Of a stretch of 64,000 bases of DNA, positions 1 to 9,800 are shown piece by piece. The notes below the pieces were generated by a model that saw only the letters and a list, made by a program, of their open reading frames with translations, was not told the origin of the DNA and did no database searches. Location of the stretch: positions 2,269,352 to 2,333,351 of the forward strand of contig NW_022145596.1 of the NCBI RefSeq assembly GCF_000002235.5. Direction: 5' to 3'. The translations under genes and the position numbers were made by a program. The DNA is from Strongylocentrotus purpuratus (Eukaryota > Echinodermata > Echinoidea > Camarodonta > Strongylocentrotidae). How positions within the stretch are numbered: the first letter of the stretch is position 1; each line of letters starts with the position of its first letter.

Positions 1-186
1 CCATTTATGGCCCATCGCCCTGCATCCTGATGTACCAAAGTGTCTTCTTTTTAAGATTCATATCTCATCCACAACCTTTCCCCCTATGAATATATATTTC
101 CAATTTTTTTTTATTCCTTTTTATTGAGGTGTTTATGATTTTGCCAATACCATGTCCTTCTTTGCTTCACCACTTTCATTTGTAAC

Positions 187-582
187 TTGATTTTTTTTCT
201 CTCTCTCTCTCTCTCTCTCCCTCCGTGTCTCTCTCAGTATCTCACCCACTTATTTCTTTCTTTCTCTCTACTACTTTTCTGCTCCTGTTTCTTTTTCTAT
301 ATTCAAAAATATTTTCCTCTGCTCCTTACCTCTTTTCTCTTTTTATACCCTCTTTCAGTCATCTCATATATTACTTTGTCTCAATCACATTTTTTTTATT
401 CATAATTTTCAACTTTGTCAAAACTTTTTCCTTCTAATATATAATTTTATAATTCCCCCTATTGTATTATTTTCTCTATTTAGCTCCTCTTTCATGATGC
501 ATCCTCTTGACTTCTTCCTCTTCCTTTCTTTCTTTCTTTCTTCTTTTCTTTCTCTCTCTTTCTCTCTCCTCCCCCACCCTTC

Positions 583-622
<40 letters not shown>

Positions 623-780
623 TCTGTTTAAATCCAATTCCCCTCATCCTGAGCTTTTCCTCCCTATTCCAAGTCATCTCTTTCTACCTTCTCCAGTAGT
701 CTATCCTGATTTACTCCTTCTTTCTTCTTTCTCTTTCATCCTCATCTTCTCACATATGGCTGCCGTTCACACCTCCCTAC
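187..780. repeat. Pyrimidine-rich tract with (CT)n runs
   Basis: Long C/T-biased stretch with pure CT runs at about 199-219 and 586-616. Open reading frames across it are Ser/Leu or Arg/Glu low-complexity artefacts. Confidence 0.9.
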
Positions 781-1442
781 CATCATTATCAGGGTAATGG
801 GCAGGTATTTTGTGAGTGAAATAATAAATGAGACCAAAATATCGCCCCTGGGTATTGAACGTGTGGATCATTCCGTACCCATCCATATCCTAGCGGGCTT
901 TGTGCTGCTCACGCCGGCTACGCCACCTATCATTCTGTCACATGCTTTATCTGTCCTTTCAAACCATTCCCTTCTGGAATGTCCTTATTTCAGCCAAGCT
1001 GACCAACTGCCCTCTCAATCATAAATCTTGGCTTACAAATAAAGTCAGTTATACAAGGAAGTATGAACAGAAAGGTCTTTAGATATTTTTAGTTGCAAAG
1101 TGAGAGAAAAAGAGGGAGAGGGGGGTCAAAGGAGAAGAGCAATAGTGGCTCAATGGGAGGGGATGAAAAAGGGAAAGAAAAGAAAGGATTGGAGAATAGG
1201 AAGGAGGGAGGAACGATATACAGTTGATGTCCTTAGAGGCCTAGATGATATGTGAGGGACCAATTATAAGACACTAAGACAGCAATAATATTTTTTAATA
1301 ATCAAAAGACGTCGACCAATGACTCTAGTCGTCAAATTTTTAGAAACCTTAGCTAACCTTTGGCAGGGTGATTTCCCCTAATAGTGCAGTTTTCAATGAC
1401 AAAATGGCACAAAAATAGGCGATTAAGATGCATATTCATAGC
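781..1442. other. No feature recognised (within the SLC10A7 intron)
   Basis: AT-rich with a purine-biased part at 1100-1215; no gene or repeat family recognised. Confidence 0.6.
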
Positions 1443-1450
1443 ATTTCAAA

Positions 1451-1926
1451 TAGTGCTGTAGTCAAACGTTTAACCGTCCGGTATCCGACCACCCATGGCG
1501 GATTCCGTTTTCAATTGGACGGTTTCGTTTTCCCGTTTTTTTTTTTTTTTTTATTTTTTTTTTAAAGTTTCGATTTATGCCCCTCCACCTGGCACTAAGC
1601 CTGGCAATGTCTCCCAGCTCAGTAATCGGTGTGATGACTTACCACTTGGAAACTAGAACAACACTCCAATTTGTCTGTCATCTTGGTTTGAAAGTAATCT
1701 TTGTAATAGATCTCAATATATATTCATCCAAGTTTAACACATGGTGTACCACAAGGTTCTATCCTAGGTCCTCTACTGTTTTTAATTTACTTTAATGATC
1801 TTACACATTATTCTAAAACGACATTGTTACTATTATTTGTGACTAGTTCACAAGCACAAATCGGTGCCTTCAGTTAAATCACCTTCCTGCTTTTTCACAC
1901 GGCCAAAAAAGAAACAAAAAAAAAAA

Positions 1927-1975
<49 letters not shown>

Positions 1976-2066
1976 AAAAAAAAAAAAAAAATCGTTTAAC
2001 CGAAAACCGTCCGGTTTTGACAGGCGGTTAAACGGAATTGGAGATATCCGTGATGTTACAGCACTA
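1451..2066. mobile_element. Non-autonomous hAT-type DNA transposon with 8-bp target duplication
   Basis: Ends are the inverted pair TAGTGCTGTA (1451-1460) and TACAGCACTA (2057-2066), flanked by the exact direct repeat ATTTCAAA (1443-1450 and 2067-2074). An 8-bp target duplication is the hAT signature. Internal sequence includes two oppositely placed GTTTAACCG..CCGG segments, long poly-T/poly-A runs and a fragment of LINE reverse transcriptase (about 1735-1840), so it is either a composite or has a retroelement nested in it. There is no transposase. Confidence 0.75.
1740..1846 (+). pseudogene. LINE reverse-transcriptase fragment nested in the hAT element
   Basis: The frame starting at GGTGTACCACAAGG reads GVPQGSILGPLLFLIYFNDL, the RT palm motif of CR1/Jockey-type LINEs just before the catalytic FADD box. 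The box itself is not reached; the fragment is truncated. Confidence 0.8.
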
Positions 2067-2193
2067 ATTTCAAAGAATGAATCCTACCAGCTGTCCATTT
2101 ATTACACATGGAAAGAAAAAGTCAATTGTACATAAAATGCTTTGTCTAAGCAAGGATATGAACTTGTAACCCTCTCAACTAATAAATAAATCA

Positions 2194-2485
2194 GTAGAGG
2201 TGTTGTGGTCGAGTGGATACGTCGCCGGACTGCCGATCACAAGGTCCGCGGTTCGAGTCCCGCCGCTGCACTAATGTCCTTTGGCAAGACATTGATCTAC
2301 ATTTGCCACACTCCATCCAGGTGAAGTAAATGGGTACCTGGTAGGAATTTATTCCTTGAAACGCAGCGCGCGTAACAGCTGCACTGCTAAAGCCAGGGTA
2401 ATTATGCTGCATTATTGTAGAGCGCTTAGAGACTTCTGACAAAGTAAGTGTTAGGCGCTATATAAGCACTGTAATTATTACCACT
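2194..2485 (+). mobile_element. tRNA-derived SINE
   Basis: The head is tRNA-like, with an A-box region (TGGTCGAGTGG, 2206-2216) and a B-box (GGTTCGAGTCC, 2251-2261). A non-tRNA body follows, then a tail of the AGCGCTTAGAGAC..GGCGCTATATAAGCACTGTAATTATTA type common in marine invertebrate retroposons. The head cannot fold into a full tRNA, so it is not annotated as one. Confidence 0.8.
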
Positions 2486-4739
2486 ATTTGAAAAACCTGA
2501 ATACCTACATGCAAATCCACCTTTGCCACACTCAACCCAGGTGTAGGTTACACCTACTAAAAGTGACTAGTAATAACAATGTCTGGTATAGTGTTGTATC
2601 TGCCAGTTATATGTAGGTGCTTATGGGGCTTGCTCCAAAATATAATACATAATGAGTTAAACTCTGTAGTTGCACTGCTTGTGGTATACATCATGAATGA
2701 GATAGGAATTCTTTGAATGGTGTGTGTGCCTTTGGTAGCCCAAGTGCCCAACTACAGGTCGGGTCATACTGGGATGCTATGGGCACTTAACACCCAATGA
2801 CTAAAGGAGATACTATACTAAACTCAAATATTTTAGATTTGCATTATGTGATTTTGTAACATTTATAGGTTTAACAAAAATGAAATAAAATACAATTTGA
2901 CCCTAAAATAGTTCATAACTTCATATTGAATGTCCTTTTTCAAGCTAATTGAAAAACACATCTCTAATTAGTCTGCAGATGCTCTGATTTTCTAGATCAT
3001 AGCTCCTAAATCAAGGAGTACATGTAAATTTTCCTTTTCAATTTCTATTTAAAATGCTCATTCAATCTTTCATTTAACTTAACCCTGATCTGTTAAAATG
3101 TATGCTTGTTCCCTCCAGATTTGATAAGGAAACTCAGAAGTGAGACAATTTGTTTGCACTTTTGCAGTCTCTTTTATTGACTCACCAAAATTGTGTATTG
3201 ATGGGTGGGTGTGTGGTCTATCTCCATTGACATTAAATAAGATGATCTGTAAACACTTTAAAGTAAGAAGTAGAATATTTAACTACTTTTACAGTGCATT
3301 TAACAGAGACATTACAAAATGCAGTTTACCAATGGTTTGGAAGATGCTGGATAACTGTTCTGTATTTGACCCAATAAGATGGTAAGTTCCAGAGGATATA
3401 AAGTAATTGGCTGACTGGGTGAATGGTATCAACATCCATAAGGATGTATTTATAGAATCTTCATTAGGTGCATTCCTTTGCCAATTTTTTCTTTCAACCA
3501 TTATAATTTTCTTTAGTGTTTAACAGGTTACTAGTCAAGTTTCAAGTTTCAAGTTTATTTTGTTTCACATTTCACAAAATAGAATTCACATAATTGACAA
3601 AATTAGAAAATAATATGAATTTATGAAATATACTAAAAGTATCACATTATATAATCAATTCTTTGTAAAGACGTCAACATTAATTGTATTGAATAGTAGG
3701 TTATACAGGGTGAAATGTGAGGAACCTATTCAAAAGCTTAGCTTGTAGATTATAGGTTCCCCTAAATAAAACTAACCTTTTTTATAGTCAATATGAGTCA
3801 TCTGAGCCCCATCTTATAAACAACTTCAAATAATCATAACTTATTTGCAATATACACCAATCACAACTGTGTACATAAGAGATAAGGGAGTGCAAACTTG
3901 ACAGAGGACTTGCGATTTATTACATCAAATTATCATGAATAGGGTCTAAGTCTACAATGTTCAAACATTTCTTTAAAATATGGCACAGGTTACTGAATAC
4001 AATAAAATGGGTTGCATTTATCTCTACAAGATAAACATGTCTTCCTGTTATCTGCAGTGTTATCTTTTGAACATTCAGTCATTAAAGGAAACCTCAAACC
4101 AAGAAATAACTTTATTCATTCTGAGAGATTTATTATATTCTTGCCCATTAATCTACAAGATGGCAATGTGTATGAGAGAGGCATACAAGGCGAATAATTT
4201 TCAGTTTCTCAGCATGACATGGGTATCGCCATTTTCTTGATAACATGGTGTATGTGAAGTCGTTTTTTAAGTAAATGTATTCAAATTTATGGATGTTTCC
4301 TTCCCAGGTATGTGTTGTGATGAAGTATTTCATTCACCTGCTATATCCTTTGTACTACAATTGCCAGAACGCAAATTGCATACTAGTAAATAAGTTAGTG
4401 TTCTTCTGAGGTGAAGGTTTCCCCAAAATGAAATAGATTTATCAATTGCTATATTTTAGAATTTCTAAATGAATTAGTTACTGGTACAAGTTACTTGTTC
4501 CCCTGTATATCTTTAGCCTGAGATACTATGGGCTGAAGTCTATGGAAAATGGGGAATCAAAGCGTCAACGAGTTGAGAAATATCAGTATCCTGTCATAAT
4601 TATTATTCTCCTGCAACGGTTGCAATGATGAAAAATAGCAATAAATGATTATACATATAAATTACATGGCAAATGTCATTCGCCCATGCTGCCCCAGTTT
4701 TGTGAAATACCCTCCCTGACTCTATGAGACACATTAATA
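2486..4739. other. Long SLC10A7 intronic stretch, nothing specific recognised
   Basis: AT-rich. A CAAGTTTCAAGTTT-type motif near 3535-3555 resembles the 3' end of a retroelement. No SLC10A7 exon 4 could be found in it. Confidence 0.6.
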
Positions 4740-5036
4740 CACAGGGAAAAAATTACTATAAAAATTTGGGGGGCTACTTTTCAAGCTTGCTTGCATGAAA
4801 ATAACACTCTTTAATTTGTTTGGCATTGAACTCTATTTTGGGGGCTAATTCGCCCCGAGCCCCTGTGTAATTTTTTTCAGGTTAGCCCCCGAAATGCCCA
4901 AAAGAGCCCCTGAAAGTCTTAAAATAGCCCCCAAATTTTGAATAGAGTTCAATGCAAAACAAATTAAAGAGTGTTATTTTCATGCAAGCAAGCTTGAAAA
5001 GTAGCCCCCGAAATTTTTAAAGTAATTTTGTCCTTG
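4740..5036. mobile_element. MITE with about 100-bp inverted repeats
   Basis: The two arms (about 4740-4845 and 4930-5036) are inverted copies sharing the stretch from CTACTTTTCAAGCTTG to GCATTGAACTCTATT nearly base for base. Flanks carry TTAATA (4734-4739 and 5037-5042). The centre is rich in GCCCC/GGGGC. No coding capacity. Confidence 0.7.
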
Positions 5037-5185
5037 TTAATACTACAGATAAGTTAAAATCTGTCCTTAAAACACATTCATTCAAAATGTTAACCCGATA
5101 TAAGGAACTCTGAAAAGTCTGAAACCTATTTTCTCTTTGATTTTTTTCTTCTTCCAAAGTGCACAGGGACAATTTTCTTTTTTTT

Positions 5186-5211
5186 GGGGGGGGGGGGGGG
5201 GGGGGGGGGGG
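5186..5211. repeat. Poly-G tract
   Basis: 26 consecutive G on the plus strand, shortly left of SLC10A7 exon 3. A second G tract lies at 5552-5572 inside the next intron. Confidence 0.95.
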
Positions 5212-5253
5212 TTAAGAATAAGGGAGGCAAATCATGTGATATTTTGAACTTAC

Positions 5254-5390
5254 CCCTTTAGAAGCCAGCCATCAATGTCTGTTGCTGATAGAAATTTAAT
5301 AAGAACCCAAACGAAGCACGGAACAAACGTTAGTGTGAAGAGCTGAACAAAGCAGTGTAGTTTGACATGAAGTAAAGCACTCTTGAGGTC
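5254..5390 (-). CDS. SLC10A7: SLC10A7 coding exon 3
   Basis: 137 nt, ending two bases into the glycine codon of GWLLKG, the same place where the vertebrate protein continues into LQTVGC. It encodes the [13 protein letters not shown] segment and a third hydrophobic helix. The acceptor is TTACAG and the donor GTAAGT. Confidence 0.93.
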
Positions 5391-6383
5391 CTGTAACGCG
5401 GAATCACAAGATGATAAGTTATCAAATACAACCAAAGCAAAAATAAAAAAAGGGAAGGAAAACATGAAAATCCAAAGTGTTATGAGACAGTGATTCCACT
5501 ACAGTGCAAAAACTATAATGAATATAATGGAGATGTGTATTTGGTGTATTTGGTGGGGGGGGGGGGGGGGGAGGGAATAAATGGTGCCTATACATGTTTA
5601 CTCACTGATCTTTATGTTACTGTGTGTTCTAATGTAATGTATGTAAGATACTATACAACAAATGTAAAAGACTCGATGCCTGTGCCAATTCCTGTTGGTG
5701 CTACAGAATCTTTCCTTTTCTTTTTACACAGTTTATCACCATGTTCAATGCAGTGGGCTTTTTCATTTTACAATATTGAAATGGAAAGGGATGGGAAGAG
5801 TTGGAAATGGTGACAACTAACCTCTGTTTTAAGAGAAAGACCACTGTTGAAAAAAATGATGGACACTGCCAGGTACTTGACTGTTATCTCTGGAATAAGA
5901 GGACCTGAAATGCAAGAGAGAAGGTGAAAATGAATTAGGTTGTGTAAAAATAAATACATTGATCTGCATGCAAGCGACAAATTTGATATGAATATTAAGG
6001 AACTGGTGCACTTTCACATTGAATTCCTTTCATCTGAAACATATAGTCTAGATTAGTTATTACTTATCTGTTTATGCTTCTCAGCCGTTTACACAAAATA
6101 TGTAGGCCTACTTTCCCAGGGTTTTTTCCCCCATTCATTCAACAATGAAAATTAATACTGTAAATAAATGAAGTAGACTGTAACTTTTTGATAGTTATTA
6201 CTATAAATAATCAGTGGAAATCAAGTTTAGGTTATTTAGAATTTTAGATGTAGACTTTCTAGAACACAGTCGTACTGACTTACCGCCTTTCTGCCCGATG
6301 GATGGCTCTGCTCTGGCAGCAAGGATGACAACAATGATCCCCATCAGAAACCAATTTTCTTTAATCTTCTCAAGCAACCCCAT
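5254..6383 (-). CDS. SLC10A7: SLC10A7 (sodium/bile acid cotransporter 7), first three coding exons, partial
   Basis: Three exons on the minus strand splice in frame: 6383-6284, 5904-5822 and 5390-5254, all with GT donors and AG acceptors (phases 1, 0 and 2 at the three exon ends). The 106-residue product matches the N-terminus of vertebrate SLC10A7: an opening of the type [12 protein letters not shown], then [40 protein letters not shown] and GWLLKG. It contains three hydrophobic segments, consistent with the first helices of a roughly ten-helix membrane protein. The family member is an orphan SLC10 protein placed in Golgi/secretory and plasma membranes and linked in vertebrates to calcium entry control and glycosaminoglycan/skeletal development. 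An in-frame ATG 13 codons upstream (6422) is less likely because homology begins at 6383. The next exon (expected to encode a QTVGCMPPPVSS-like stretch) was not found in 1-5253, so that intron exceeds 5 kb and the gene runs off the left edge. Confidence 0.94.
5822..5904 (-). CDS. SLC10A7: SLC10A7 coding exon 2
   Basis: 83 nt. The preceding acceptor is TTTCAG. It encodes the [15 protein letters not shown] and [11 protein letters not shown] motifs, the most conserved stretch of the family's N-terminal half. The donor is GAG|GTTAGT. Confidence 0.94.
6284..6383 (-). CDS. SLC10A7: SLC10A7 coding exon 1
   Basis: 100 nt, 33 codons plus one base. It carries the start codon (6383-6381), the first membrane segment (residues about 11-24) and the EPSIG motif. 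The donor reads GG|CG|GTAAG on the minus strand. Confidence 0.93.
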
Positions 6384-6758
6384 TTTTGGTCCTTTTCCTT
6401 GGTGCCACCTGTGTAAATTCACTTCAGCTCTGACTTTTGTACACTGTACTTGTCAGCTGCCTGCCTGGCTATGCACATACACATAGACATAGATCTAGAT
6501 TCATTCATTGGAAACATCCACGTTGCACCTGTGCTGTGTACGAAATTGTTTACATGCATGCCTAACCACACATTATGAACAAATATAGTTCGTATTAAAT
6601 CGTTCAATTCTTTTTAAATTCTGTAGTAAATTCACACAAGGTTGACTGTTGATAACTATATAAGAGTATGAGCTACTGCTGTATGATTTAATTAGATTTG
6701 AGGAAATATACACACCTAAGCGCAATAATACAAACTTTATGTTATGTTATCAAACAAG
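6384..6758. promoter_or_regulatory. Shared divergent promoter between SLC10A7 and RNF219
   Basis: Only 375 bp separate the start codons of two divergently transcribed genes, so both promoters and 5' UTRs must lie here unless non-coding first exons exist elsewhere. The segment is AT-rich and not a CpG island. A TATA-like TATATAAG lies at 6657-6664, about 95 bp before the RNF219 start. The RNF219 start codon sits inside CAAGATGGCAGCC (6755-6767), close to the YY1 consensus that often overlaps the start codon of genes with very short 5' UTRs. Promoter function is inferred from layout. Confidence 0.7.
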
Positions 6759-6830
6759 ATGGCAGCCTCCATGAAGAAACCGTCCGTCTCCTTTACGCTA
6801 CCAATTGCCTGTCAAATCTGCTTAGGAAAG
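6759..6830 (+). CDS. RNF219: RNF219 coding exon 1
   Basis: 72 nt, 24 codons, phase 0 donor (AAAG|GTATGA). It carries the start codon and the first RING cysteine pair, C18 and C21, in PIACQICLGK. It is too short for an ORF scan and was found by homology immediately upstream of the RING exon. Confidence 0.93.
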
Positions 6831-9800
6831 GTATGATTTGAAAAATTGTAAATTAACGTTATGACTGGAAATTCTTCTTTATATTCTCTATACTTTTACA
6901 CCATAATATCTTTTAAATGTACTTGCTTTTATTGTTTAGTTGATACCGATAAGCTCTTGTGTAGTCCCAAGCGTTTATTATCGAGTTGGAAATTGAAGTC
7001 GAACAATGCCAGGAACGCTGTGAAGCTTGCGCCGCGCCGTGCCGTTCTACCCGTTTGAGAACCGTCAGGACGATACCTGACGATAAGCTGAGCATACAGA
7101 GGGTTCCAAACTATATTTAGCTTTGGCTTCATTTTTCAGCATTTATTTGAAACATTGACTGATTGAGGGGTCACAGAGAACTTTGTGCATCTACATGATC
7201 TAGCGCTGTACAACGAGTTTACGCGCTCTCAGAATCTGCCCAGTCCTTTATAATTTCCTACACAGCCGTTGAAGATGGCATTATCAACAAACTCATAATT
7301 ATGCTCACCAGCCCAGCCTGGCGTCTTAATTTAATGATCACGCCATCATCAGCTGGTAGCAAGTAAGTAGGGAGAGGCAGCGTTACGTTGGTGTGGTAGA
7401 AATCAAAATTAAATAGGCCAGATTCTGGAATAGCTTGCTCCTTGCCCAAATCTCTTATTAAGACTTATAGCATTTAGTGAATAGAGACCAGCGATAGCCA
7501 ATCAGAAGGGCCCATGTCGGCCAGGCTAGGCGTCCACTTACGAAAATGAGGCTGAGATCGGATGAGTGATCTGCGCACGTGCCAAATGTAAGCTAAAGTT
7601 CTCCGTGGGGGTAATGTTCCTGTACCACATGTAGTCTAGTATACTGTTTACAAATGAAAAAAGATTAGGCCTAGATCTACTAATTAGACACAGATCTACT
7701 AATTAGACACAAAATTGATTAGTGCCTTGGCTTTAGTTGGTTCTAGAAAGAATTTCAAAATTTTCAGGACAAAGCGAGGATTGTGATGATGATGATAATA
7801 ATAAACAATAATAACAATGATGATGATGGTAGTGAATGATGATGAATGATGATGATTGATGAAAGTGATTAATGGGAAAGACAGTAAGTAAGCCATGATT
7901 TTTATAAGCATTTTATAATAATTTAATCTAGAAGTAGATTTTTAATAAAATCCACTTAATCTAGATGTAAGTGTAGATGTAAATGTTGGATAAAATGGCT
8001 GTTGAAGTCTTTATTTTCTCTTTGTTGTTTTGTTTGTATTTCATTGACTCTGCTTGATTATGCATTACAGTTGAATATCATAGAAAAGGGCTAGTTGTCT
8101 GCATCAAAATGATTCGGCACTGATTTAGACTTTAGTTCAGCTGTGTGTGAAAGGAATTTACATGAATACAATTATTCTCTTTTGTTTGTCTTTGTCTTTG
8201 TCTGTTTAGCAATGCATGTAGAGAAAAAAATATACTTGATTTATATTCCATTTCTTTTAAAGAAGTTATTAAATTTGTATGGTTATTTCATAATAATTTG
8301 GTAAACAGATCCCTCCCCTTCTCCCTAAACCAATTTAAAGATATTTAACTAATGCAATACCCATCAAACTTGGCCTGTGTTGTAACAATGGAACTAATAC
8401 TGACTGATTTGAAGTGAAGAATGAACAAATAATCAAAATGTTTGTTTCCTTTCTTACTTTGTGAAGGTGCATTGTTAATATTGCAAAATGCAAATGACAT
8501 GTATTCAAATTACTAGTAGTGTGTGATTTTTTTCTTTCTACTTCATACCTTTTCTATTTTCATTTTTTCAGGGGGAAAATATATATCAATTATAAAAAAC
8601 ATTTTTCTTTTCTCTTTTTCCTTTTTTTCTTTTTTCTTTTCTTGCTATTCACCTTGATTGTTTAAATTTACCAGGTATTATGAGATACTCGTCTTCTCCT
8701 AGTTGGTGGTCATTATCTTACAACAAACAAAAATGATGAATTTTTCTCTTGTGTACTTTACCTCTAGGTGAAAGAGCCAGTTATCTGCAGTAACCAGCAT
8801 GTGTTTTGTAACACCTGTATGGAGGTGTGGCTACAACACCGGTCTCATTGCCCAACCTGCCGTGTCCCCATCACAACAGACAGCCCCTGCAAACAAATTC
8901 TTGGTAAGTACAAATGTTGCCTCTTCTTCTACTGCAGACAAATTCATTTCCTGTACTTGATTATAGTACAAAGATTATCTGGTAGCCTGCTTTATCTATC
9001 TATTTTTATTGTACAACAATATTTCACTGAATCTATAATACTTGTGATTTTAAAGCCTTGCTTGCATGAATACTGATGATCTTGTGCAATGAATGAGAAT
9101 AAATGAAAACATTGATGATTATTTATTGCAATATTGAGATATTGTAGATTATTATCTATATAAGACTTCCAAGTGGCACGATAAATCAGTGTGTTTAATA
9201 TCTTAAGCGCAGTACCCGGATGATTGATCAATATTGTTTTCGTATTGCTCAGTCATCCTGGAACTTCAACTATCGATATGGATATAACACAAAAACAAAG
9301 TTTATGCTATGCAATTGAAAGTTACCATCATTACAAGAGTATTTTTAAATGCTTCTTAAGACACTGATCAAAATAAAAGAATGATTTTCCATTAGCTTGT
9401 TAAAATGTTGACTTTTTCGTTTTTATGTACATGTACAGGACACACAAAAGTAATGTGATTATGAACCATTGTTAAATAAATATGTAATAGTATGGGAGGT
9501 ACAAATAAATTCTGTGACTTGGCCCTACATTATGATACATGTATTTTTATATTTCAAGAACCTTCTTTGCTGTATTGTACTTCAGACAATCAGAACTCCT
9601 CAAGATAGGTAAAAAATAAAATTTCTGAGATTATGAGTTCATAACCCCATAAAAAAAAAACATGAAAAAAGTGATTAGTCATTCATGTACTACAGTCTTT
9701 GGTTTGGGAAAACCTATATTTTTATTATAGTTATGTACTTTCAAGAATTTTGAGTCAATGAATGATGACTACACATTATCATTTCAGACTTTCAATCACA

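Noticed and set aside
2191..2442. Minus-strand frame and a possible tRNA gene at 2200-2275
   Set aside because: The tRNA-like head of a SINE with A and B boxes but no full cloverleaf or acceptor stem; the frame is a shadow.
1..5253. SLC10A7 exon 4 on the minus strand
   Set aside because: I searched for a sequence encoding the expected MPPPVSSAV motif and found none; it probably lies beyond the left edge.
6384..6422. Upstream in-frame ATG for SLC10A7 (13 extra residues)
   Set aside because: Homology to the family begins at the 6383 methionine; the extension has no counterpart.
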